The notes under the pieces are model-generated. The model ran no database searches and was not told the origin of the DNA. It saw only the letters and a list, made by a program, of their open reading frames with translations. The position numbers and the translations under genes are program-made. A stretch of DNA of 64,000 bases from contig NZ_JAFCMM010000001.1 in assembly GCF_018131225.1 (NCBI RefSeq), forward strand, positions 744,001 to 808,000. Direction: 5' to 3'. This DNA comes from Bradyrhizobium sp. U87765 SZCCT0048. GTDB lineage: Bacteria > Pseudomonadota > Alphaproteobacteria > Rhizobiales > Xanthobacteraceae. Within the stretch, counting starts at the first letter, position 1. Each line of letters starts with the position of its first letter. Positions 36,113 to 42,866 of the stretch are shown here, piece by piece.

Positions 36113-36831
36113 GCCAGCTCTCCCACCACGGCCGGGAACAGCCGCTGATACGCCTCGCCATAGGTCATCGGCGTGCCGGCGTTGCGGCCGCCCTGGACGC
36201 CGCGGTTGAGCGCGACGCGGGTGTAGTACTCCCAGAGATGCTTCTGCGCGGCGAGGACCTCGAACGCCCGGCGCTTCTGCTCCCAGACCTCGTCGATGTT
36301 GAGGATCACCTGGGGCTTGAAGTTGCATTGCTCCGGCTGGTGCGGCTCGAACAGGAATACCGGTGGCGCCGCATAAGTGTACTTGGCGCCGGGCTTGTGG
36401 CCCATCGCCTGCGCGACCACGCGGGTCTCCTGGGCAAAGTGCGCGGCGGTCGGATGGTCGAAATTGTAGGGGTCCTCCAACGCGTGGGTCAGCACGAAGG
36501 ACGGGTTGAGCTGGCGGTAGACGTCGACCATGCGGTCGAAATGCTCCTCCTTGAGGCGCAGCGGATAGTCGCCGACGTCGAAGAACTCGATCTCGGCGCC
36601 GAGCACCGCGGCGGCGCGCTCGGCCTCGTCGCGCCGGCCGGCCTTGACCTTCTCCAGCGTCGCCCCCGCCTCCTTCCAGGCGAACTGGCTTTCGCCGCGT
36701 TCGCCATAGGACAGGCAGACGATCTTGACGCGATAGCCCTTTTTAGCATGCAGCGCGATCGCCCCGCCGGCGCGCCAGACGAAATCGCCGGGATGGGCGG
36801 TGACCACGAGGCCGGTCTTGGTGGTGGCCAT
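36109..36831 (-). CDS. galB: 4-Oxalomesaconate hydratase, GalB type (PIG-L fold)
   Basis: 240 residues of the LmbE/PIG-L fold. The usual AHPDDE zinc motif is replaced by [18 protein letters not shown] (12-29), as I recall for Pseudomonas putida Gal[17 protein letters not shown] and [10 protein letters not shown] also fit. GalB hydrates 4-oxalomesaconate to CHA, the substrate of the overlapping aldolase. It is a different fold from the LigJ hydratase used elsewhere. Confidence 0.87.
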   Translation of the reverse strand: MATTKTGLVVTAHPGDFVWRAGGAIALHAKKGYRVKIVCLSYGERGESQFAWKEAGATLEKVKAGRRDEAERAAAVLGAEIEFFDVGDYPLRLKEEHFDRMVDVYRQLNPSFVLTHALEDPYNFDHPTAAHFAQETRVVAQAMGHKPGAKYTYAAPPVFLFEPHQPEQCNFKPQVILNIDEVWEQKRRAFEVLAAQKHLWEYYTRVALNRGVQGGRNAGTPMTYGEAYQRLFPAVVGELA

Positions 36832-36868
36832 GTTGTGTCCTTTCCGTATTGAACAGGTTGGAAGATGA

Positions 36869-38176
36869 TCAGGCGGTGGGCGCCGGCTCTCCGTCGAGAA
36901 CCCTGCGCATCTGCGTCATGTCGAGCGCGTTTTCCCACCTGGCGATGACGATGGTCGCGACCGCATTGCCGACGAGGTTGGTCGGCGTCAGCGCCTGCGA
37001 CATCAGGCGATGCACGCCAAGCACCAGCGCGACGCTCGCCACCGGAATGGTGCCGCCCGCCGCCAGCGTCGCCGCCAGCACGACAAACGCCGCGCCGGCG
37101 ATTCCCGCCGCGCCCTTCGAGGTGACCAGCAGGATCAGCAACAGGCCGATCTGATGGCTGACGTCGAAGTGAGTGTTGGTGGCCTGCGCCAGGAACACGG
37201 CAGCGGTTGCCAGATAGAGACAGGTGCCGTCGAGGTTGAACGAATAGCCGGTTGGAATCACGAGACCGACAATGCTCTTTTCGCACCCCAGTGCCTCGAG
37301 CTTGCTGATCATGCGCGGCAGCACTGTCTCCGACGAGGTCGTCGCGATGCAAACTAACAGCTCTTCCCAGATGTAGCGGATCAGCTTGAGGAGATTGGCG
37401 CCGCACAGCGCCGCGATCGGTCCCAGCACGATGGCGATGAAAATGATGCAGGTGACGTAGAAGCCGCCGATCAGCTTGCCGAGCGAGGACAGCGAGCCGA
37501 CGCCGAACTTGCCGACCGTGAACGCGATGGCGCCGAACGCGCCGAGCGGCGCCGCCCACATCACGATGCGCACGAGCCCGAACACCATCCTGGCGGCGAC
37601 CTCCAGCACATCGGTCATGGGCTTTGCCTTGTCGCCGAGCCAGATCAGGGCGAAACCGCACATCACCGACAGGAACAGCACCTGCAGGATATGCCCCTCC
37701 GCAAAGGCGCCGACGAAGGTGTTGGGAATGATGTTCATCAGGAACGGCACGAAGCCGACCGCCGACGTCTGCTTGACGTAGGGTTCGATGACGCTGGGAT
37801 TGATCGTGGAGACGTCGACGTTCATCCCAGCGCCGGGCTGCCAAAGGTTGACCGCGACGAGGCCGATGATCAGCGCGAACGTCGTGACCACCTCGAAGTA
37901 GACGATCGCCTTGATCGCCACCCGCCCCACCTTGGCCATGTCGGCCATGTGGGCGATGCCGTTGACCACCGTGCAGAAGATGATCGGCGCGATCAGCATG
38001 CGGATTGCCTTGATGAAGGCGTCGCCGAACGGCTGCATCTGGGTCGCCAGATCCGGCCGCCAGACGCCGAGCACGATGCCGAGCGCCATGGCGACCATGA
38101 CCTGGACCCACAACTCCTTCCACCATGCCTTCGTCGGTCGTCGAGCGGCAGTCGCCTGCGTCATCGAGATGCTCAC
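36869..38176 (-). CDS. dctA: C4-dicarboxylate:cation symporter, DctA family
   Basis: 435 residues from GTG 38176 (GGGGAA upstream; ATG 38164 is an alternative). Membrane protein of the glutamate/dicarboxylate symporter fold with the Ser-rich loop (IATTSSETVLPRM), the NLDGTCLYLA helix and the LTSKGAAGIAGAAFVVLAA hairpin. It imports dicarboxylates with protons or sodium. In the PDC-hydrolase operon it may import a di- or tricarboxylate catabolite rather than succinate. Confidence 0.92.
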   Translation of the reverse strand: MSISMTQATAARRPTKAWWKELWVQVMVAMALGIVLGVWRPDLATQMQPFGDAFIKAIRMLIAPIIFCTVVNGIAHMADMAKVGRVAIKAIVYFEVVTTFALIIGLVAVNLWQPGAGMNVDVSTINPSVIEPYVKQTSAVGFVPFLMNIIPNTFVGAFAEGHILQVLFLSVMCGFALIWLGDKAKPMTDVLEVAARMVFGLVRIVMWAAPLGAFGAIAFTVGKFGVGSLSSLGKLIGGFYVTCIIFIAIVLGPIAALCGANLLKLIRYIWEELLVCIATTSSETVLPRMISKLEALGCEKSIVGLVIPTGYSFNLDGTCLYLATAAVFLAQATNTHFDVSHQIGLLLILLVTSKGAAGIAGAAFVVLAATLAAGGTIPVASVALVLGVHRLMSQALTPTNLVGNAVATIVIARWENALDMTQMRRVLDGEPAPTA

Positions 38177-38220
38177 CTATCGTTTCCCCTGTCTTTGTTG
38201 TTTTGGCGCGTTGGCGCGGA

Positions 38221-39090
38221 TCAGAACTCGAACAGCCGCGCCGGATTATCGACCAGCACCAGCTGCTGCCACTCCGGCTCGGGCAGGAACAGCGGGATCA
38301 GGTCGACGAGATCGCCGTCGTTCGGCATCACCTTGACATTGGGATGCGGCCAGTCGGTGCCCCAGATCACCCGGTCCGGCGCTGTCTCGACAATCTTGCG
38401 CGCAAACGGCACCGCGTCATGGAACGGCGGGCCGCTTGACGATACCCGCTCGCAGCCGCAGACCTTGACCCAGCACTTGTCGTCGCGCTGCATCAGGTCG
38501 ATCAGGGTGCGGAACGGCAACTGGTCGAGTCCGTCGGACGCTTTCACCCGGCCCATGTGGTCGATGGTGTAACGCACCGGCAGCTTAGCCAGGAGATCGG
38601 CATATTCCGGCAGGTCGATGGCATCGAAATGCAGGTCGACGTGCCAGCCGAGCGGCGCGATCATCGCGACGATGCGGTGAAACACGGCCATATCCGGCAC
38701 GCCGCCGAGATGGCGCACGAAGTTGAAGCGGCAGCCGCGGAAGCCGCCCTCGTGCAGCTCACGCAAGCCCCGCTCGGTAATGGTGCCGTCGATGTTGGCA
38801 ACGGCGCGGTAAGTGCCGCCGCTGGCGGCGATGGCATCGAGCGCGACGCGGTTGTCGGTGCCATGCACGCTGGCATTGACGATCACGGCACGGCCGATGC
38901 CGAGCTTCTTGTGCAGCGCGCGGAAGTCGGCGAGCGGCGCGTCCGGCGGCGTGTAGGGCCGGTTCGGCGCATAGGGATAGGTGTCATGCGGCCCGAAGAT
39001 GTGGGTGTGGGCGTCGCAGGCGAGCGGCGGCAGCTTGAATGCCGGCGTGCGGGTGTCGGGGTCGGGTCCGGGAATGGTCGGCTTGAGCAT
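38221..39090 (-). CDS. ligI: 2-Pyrone-4,6-dicarboxylate hydrolase (LigI-like), cytoplasmic copy
   Basis: 289 residues. HTH motif (H28-x-H30 in DAHTHIFGP), FRGCRFNFVRHLGG, YTIDHMGR and VIWGTDWPHPN (catalytic Asp near residue 245) follow the pattern of LigI, which opens the PDC lactone to 4-oxalomesaconate. No signal sequence. Product goes to the GalB-type hydratase encoded downstream. A close paralogue with a Tat leader precedes it by 57 bases. Confidence 0.88.
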   Translation of the reverse strand: MLKPTIPGPDPDTRTPAFKLPPLACDAHTHIFGPHDTYPYAPNRPYTPPDAPLADFRALHKKLGIGRAVIVNASVHGTDNRVALDAIAASGGTYRAVANIDGTITERGLRELHEGGFRGCRFNFVRHLGGVPDMAVFHRIVAMIAPLGWHVDLHFDAIDLPEYADLLAKLPVRYTIDHMGRVKASDGLDQLPFRTLIDLMQRDDKCWVKVCGCERVSSSGPPFHDAVPFARKIVETAPDRVIWGTDWPHPNVKVMPNDGDLVDLIPLFLPEPEWQQLVLVDNPARLFEF

Positions 39091-39147
39091 GGCGATCCCT
39101 GTGTGGTCGTTGTCATCCGGCGCGCGGGACAGCCGCGCGCCGCGTGG

Positions 39148-40131
39148 TCATTTGCGCCGGCGCCAGAACAGCCGATTCGGATTGGCGACCAGCAGCTTGC
39201 GCTGCGTGTCAGCCTCGGGCGCGTAGAGCGGAACGAGATCGACGAGATCGCCATCGTTGGGCATCACCTTGACGTTGGGATGCGGCCAGTCGGTGCCCCA
39301 GATCACGCGATCGGGCGCATTGTCGATCAGGGCCCTGGCGAACGGCACCGCGTCATGAAACGGCGCGCCAGTGGCGGAGGCACGCTCCAGGCCGGTGATC
39401 TTGATCCAGCACTTCTCGTCCGCGCGCTGCAGCGCCAGCAACGCCTTGAACTCCGGATCGTCGAGGCCCTTGCCGGCATCAATGGTGCCCATGTGGTCGA
39501 TCACATAAGTCACCGGCAGCGCCTGCAGGATCGGGGCAAATTCGCGTACGGTGCCCTGCTCCAGGTAGATGTCGACATGCCAGCCGATCGCCGCGACGCG
39601 ATCGACGAGGCGACGGAACACCTTCATGTCGCCGACACCACCGAGCCGCTTCAGGAAGGCGAAGCGGCAGCCGCGGATGCCGGCCTTGTCGAGGGCGCGC
39701 AGCTCGGCGTCGGACATGGCGTCATTGATGTTGGCGATGCCGAGATAACGGCCCTCACTCTGTGCAATTGCGTCGGTGACCACGCGGTTGTCGAAACCGT
39801 GAACCGTGGCGTTGACGATGACCGCCCGTTCGACACCGATCCTGTCGTGCAGGCTGCGAAACATCGCAAGCGGCGCGTCCGGCGGCGAATACGGCCGCTT
39901 CGGCGAGAACGGATAGGTCGCGGCGGGACCGAAGATGTGGGTGTGGGTGTCGACACTGCCGGCGGGCAACCTGAACTTCGGCGTCCGCGTGTCGGGATCG
40001 GGCCCAGGAATCGCGGGAATCGTGGGAATCGCCCGCGCCTCGCCATCCGCGGCAGGCGCCGGCGGCAGACCTCCGGCCCAAGCTGCAACGCCGAGCCCTG
40101 CACTTCCCGCCAGCAGATCACGCCTGCGCAT
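39148..40131 (-). CDS. 2-Pyrone-4,6-dicarboxylate hydrolase paralogue with a Tat export signal
   Basis: 327 residues from ATG at 40131. The N-terminus has a twin-arginine leader (R2-R3-R4-D-L-L, hydrophobic core, PAPAAD near 24-29), then a PGPDPDTRTPKF segment also found at the start of the cytoplasmic copy. The LigI motifs are retained: H63-x-H65, FAFLKRLGG, YVIDHMGT and VIWGTDWPHPN, so activity is expected. It appears to be a LigI duplicate redirected to the periplasm. It is 35 bases after the TetR gene. An upstream open frame joining it to the TetR region is not a fusion. Confidence 0.85.
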   Translation of the reverse strand: MRRRDLLAGSAGLGVAAWAGGLPPAPAADGEARAIPTIPAIPGPDPDTRTPKFRLPAGSVDTHTHIFGPAATYPFSPKRPYSPPDAPLAMFRSLHDRIGVERAVIVNATVHGFDNRVVTDAIAQSEGRYLGIANINDAMSDAELRALDKAGIRGCRFAFLKRLGGVGDMKVFRRLVDRVAAIGWHVDIYLEQGTVREFAPILQALPVTYVIDHMGTIDAGKGLDDPEFKALLALQRADEKCWIKITGLERASATGAPFHDAVPFARALIDNAPDRVIWGTDWPHPNVKVMPNDGDLVDLVPLYAPEADTQRKLLVANPNRLFWRRRK

Positions 40132-40166
40132 GCCGTTTTCTCCCGTATTCTTGTTGTTCGCCGGCC

Positions 40167-40874
40167 CTATTTGGCAGTCGCCACGCGCTTGGCCGCGCGC
40201 GCCGCCGGCCGGCCGGCACTCGCCGCGACCGGAACATCGCCCACGCCGGGCGCCTGCAGTGACGCCACCGTCGAGGCGACCAGTTCCTCGATCGCATGGG
40301 CGACATCGGACCCGTCTGCCTCGCCCCGCGACAGCCGCGTCACCCGCTCCGGCGTGATCAGCGTGTAGTAGAGGGCGCCGAGCAGGAACTGGCAGCGCCA
40401 CACCACCGTGGTGAGCGGCAGGTGCGGCAGGCTCTCGCGGATCGCCGCGATGAAGGTCTGGGTCGTATCGTCGAAAATCTCGGCGATGATCCGCCCGACC
40501 ACCGCATTGCCCTCCGCCGACATCACCGCGCGCAGCCGCGTGAAGCGCGCACCGCCTCCGGCAAGATCGCTGCTGGAGGAGAACGCCGGCAGCACATAGG
40601 CGCGCACGATCGCCTCGAGGCGCTGCTGCTGGTCGTTGATCCGCCTGGCCGCAACCAGCAGCTCGATGCGGCGCTGGTTCATCGGCCCGCAGTGACGGCG
40701 GTAGATCTCGAGCAGCAGGCCGTCCTTGCTCTTGAAGTGATAGGTGACGCTGCCGGGATTGGCGCCCGCGGCCTGGGCGATGTCGCGGATCGAGACCGCA
40801 TCGTAGCCATGGGTCGAGAACAGCTGCTCCGCCGCGCTCAGGATCGCTTCCCGCATGTTCGGGTTCCGCGCCAT
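40167..40874 (-). CDS. TetR-family transcriptional regulator
   Basis: 235 residues from ATG at 40874, preceded by GAGGGCGAGGGG; an ATG at 40907 has no ribosome site. DNA-binding domain at residues 6-52 (FSTHGYDAVSIRDIAQAAGANPGSVTYHFKSKDGLL), followed by a C-terminal ligand domain of the CerR type. First gene of the minus-strand PDC operon, divergent from the extradiol dioxygenase; the palindrome at 40944-40965 is its likely operator. Confidence 0.9.
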   Translation of the reverse strand: MARNPNMREAILSAAEQLFSTHGYDAVSIRDIAQAAGANPGSVTYHFKSKDGLLLEIYRRHCGPMNQRRIELLVAARRINDQQQRLEAIVRAYVLPAFSSSSDLAGGGARFTRLRAVMSAEGNAVVGRIIAEIFDDTTQTFIAAIRESLPHLPLTTVVWRCQFLLGALYYTLITPERVTRLSRGEADGSDVAHAIEELVASTVASLQAPGVGDVPVAASAGRPAARAAKRVATAK

Positions 40875-40943
40875 CCCCTCGCCCTCGCTCCACATCCAGA
40901 GGTTCATGAAACAGCGGACGGCCCGGTTGCCGTCGCCCGCGTT

Positions 40944-40965
40944 CTTTTGTACATCTGTACAAAAG
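40944..40965. promoter_or_regulatory. 22-bp palindromic operator between TetR and extradiol dioxygenase genes
   Basis: Perfect 10-bp arms CTTTTGTACA and TGTACAAAAG around TC. It lies 69 bases before the TetR start and 46 before the dioxygenase start, in an A+T-richer patch, as expected for a TetR dimer site controlling both directions. Confidence 0.8.
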
Positions 40966-41011
40966 ATATGGTCTTGTCAATAAGACACGTCCGTCGCCCT
41001 CAGGAGCAGCC

Positions 41012-41962
41012 ATGACGCCGGAACCGATCCTCGATCTTGCCCATCTCGGCCACATGGAGATGCTCACCCCCAAGCCGGACGAGAGCCTGAAGTTCTTCGT
41101 CGACGTGATGGGCATGACCATCAGCGGACGGCAGGGCGACTCCGTCTACCTGCGCGGCTGGGACGACTACGAGCGCGCGACGCTAAAGCTGACGGCATCG
41201 AAAACCTCGGGCATGGGTCACATGGCGTTCCGAGCGCGCAGCCCGCAGGCGCTCGAGCGCCGCGTCGCCGCGTTGAAGGGATCAGGCCATGACATCGGCT
41301 GGATCGAAGGCGATCTCGGCCACGGGCCGGCGTTCCGCTGCCATGATCCCGACGGCCACGTGGTCGAACTCTATTACGAGACTGAGTGGTATCAGGCCCC
41401 GCCGGAGTTGAAGCCGGCGCTGAAGAACCAGGCGCAGCGCTTCCCTGCCCGCGGCGTCAATGTCCGTCGCCTCGACCATCTCAACTGCCTCGCTGTCGAC
41501 ATCAAGGCCAACCGCCTGTTCTTTGAAAACTATCTCGGCTGCCGCCTCACCGAGCAGATCGTGCTGAACGACGGCACGGAGGCCGGCATGTGGCTGACGG
41601 TGTCCAACAAGACCTACGACTTCGCCTACACCCGCGACCACTCCGGCACGAGGGGCCGCTTCCACCATGTCACCTACGCACTCGACAGCCGCGAGGAGAT
41701 TTTACGCGCCGCCGATATCTTCCTGGAGAACGGCATCCACATCGAGACCGGCCCGCACAAGCACGCCGTGCAGCAGACGTTCTTCCTCTATGTCTACGAA
41801 CCAGGCGGCAACCGCGTCGAAGTGGCGAACGCCGGCGCACGGCTGATCCTGGCGCCGGACTGGAAGCCGATCGTGTGGACCGAGGAGGAACGCAAGAAGG
41901 GCCAGGCGTGGGGATTGAAGACCATCGAATCCTTCCATACCCACGGCACGCCGCCGGTGTGA
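41012..41962 (+). CDS. Type I extradiol ring-cleavage dioxygenase (VOC fold, catechol 2,3-dioxygenase family)
   Basis: 316 residues with AGGAG upstream. Two VOC domains; the C-terminal one carries the Fe(II) triad H156 (RLDHLN), H218/219 (GRFHHVTY) and E270 (GGNRVEV), so it should be active. It opens a catechol next to, not between, the hydroxyls. The expected protocatechuate 4,5-dioxygenase is of an unrelated type (LigAB), so this enzyme may act on another substrate or supply an unusual entry to the adjacent pathway. Divergent from the TetR gene. Confidence 0.88.
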   Translation: MTPEPILDLAHLGHMEMLTPKPDESLKFFVDVMGMTISGRQGDSVYLRGWDDYERATLKLTASKTSGMGHMAFRARSPQALERRVAALKGSGHDIGWIEGDLGHGPAFRCHDPDGHVVELYYETEWYQAPPELKPALKNQAQRFPARGVNVRRLDHLNCLAVDIKANRLFFENYLGCRLTEQIVLNDGTEAGMWLTVSNKTYDFAYTRDHSGTRGRFHHVTYALDSREEILRAADIFLENGIHIETGPHKHAVQQTFFLYVYEPGGNRVEVANAGARLILAPDWKPIVWTEEERKKGQAWGLKTIESFHTHGTPPV

Positions 41963-42033
41963 GGGGCGGCGTTCGACTGCTCCGCTCTACGTCGCTCTAT
42001 TCTCTACTCTCTCTCGCAACACAGACGCGCTCT

Positions 42034-42153
42034 CCCCTCATCCTGAGGAGGCGCGTAGCGCCATCTCGAAGGACGAGGCCACGGCGCGTTTCGCAGGCAC
42101 TGCGGCCTCATGGTTCGAGACGTGCAGCTACGCTGCGCTCCTCACCATGAGGA
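42034..42153. repeat. Dispersed palindromic repeat, family A, copy 3
   Basis: Both modules present (CTCATCCTGAGGAG...TCTCGAAGGACGAGG and CCTCATGG...CCATGAGG) with a longer linker than copies 1 and 2. Fills most of the 278-base gap between the convergent dioxygenase and acetyltransferase genes. Confidence 0.8.
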
Positions 42154-42187
42154 GTAAAGCGTTCATCCGGTCTGCGTCCTGCACGTG

Positions 42188-42208
42188 CGGACGGACGTGG
42201 CCCGTCCG
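42188..42208 (-). terminator. Hairpin downstream of the acetyltransferase gene
   Basis: 7-bp perfect stem CGGACGG/CCGTCCG with a 7-base loop, 32-53 bases past the stop of the minus-strand gene. No clear U-tract, so the call is tentative. Confidence 0.4.
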
Positions 42209-42240
42209 AAGGCGCCGCCCCGCATCCGGCGTCCAGCGCG

Positions 42241-42861
42241 TCAGCCGTGTCCCTCATGCCCACCCGCCGCCGGATGGGTCAGCACCGAGTCCGGCGGCGT
42301 GGTGTCGCCGGCGCCGAGAGAGCGCTGCATCATCACGGTGGCCGCCCAGTGGCCAAACTTGTAGCCGATCGCCGGCAGGTAGCCGACCTGGCGGAAACCG
42401 CAGCTCTCGTGCAGGCGGATCGAGGCCGCGTTGGCGGCGTCGATATAGCCGATGAGCTGGCGATAGCCGGCCGCCGCGCAGGCATCGACCAGCGCCGGCA
42501 GCAGCACCCGCCCGACGCCGGCGCGCAGGTGGTCGTGGTGGACATAGATCGAGTGCTTGGCGGTGTAGCGATAGGCCGGCCGCTTGCGGAACAGCACGGC
42601 ATAGGCGTAGCCGACGATGACGCCGTCGATCTCGGCGACGATGTGCGGCAGGCGACGGCTGCGCATGTTCTTGCGCCGCTGCTTGAGGTCGTCGGGATCG
42701 AGCGGCTCGGACGCCTGCACCGCGCCGGGCTCGACGCCATGACGCACATGATAGCGGTAGATCGCCAGCATCGCGTCGACATCCTCGTCACGCGAGGCGC
42801 GGATGGTGACGATCGGCGCCGGCCCCGCGACGGCCGACACGTCGAGACCGGGTTCAGCCAT
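42241..42861 (-). CDS. GNAT-family N-acetyltransferase (phosphinothricin acetyltransferase-like)
   Basis: 206 residues from ATG at 42861. GNAT features: TIRASRDEDVDAMLAIY at the start, KHSIYVHHDHLRAGVGRVLLPALV as the acetyl-CoA loop, and NAASIRLHESCGFRQVGYLP. This is the PAT/YncA subgroup that acetylates primary amines of small molecules. It begins 5 bases after the decarboxylase stop, so it could acetylate the amine product (agmatine, cadaverine or putrescine); this is inference. Confidence 0.85.
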   Translation of the reverse strand: MAEPGLDVSAVAGPAPIVTIRASRDEDVDAMLAIYRYHVRHGVEPGAVQASEPLDPDDLKQRRKNMRSRRLPHIVAEIDGVIVGYAYAVLFRKRPAYRYTAKHSIYVHHDHLRAGVGRVLLPALVDACAAAGYRQLIGYIDAANAASIRLHESCGFRQVGYLPAIGYKFGHWAATVMMQRSLGAGDTTPPDSVLTHPAAGGHEGHG

Positions 42862-42866
42862 CGCGA

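Noticed and set aside
39148..41121. A continuous 657-codon frame that could be read as a fusion of a regulator-like part and a PDC hydrolase
   Set aside because: The upstream part is out of frame with the real TetR gene and is low-complexity; the hydrolase has its own ATG and Tat leader at 40131.
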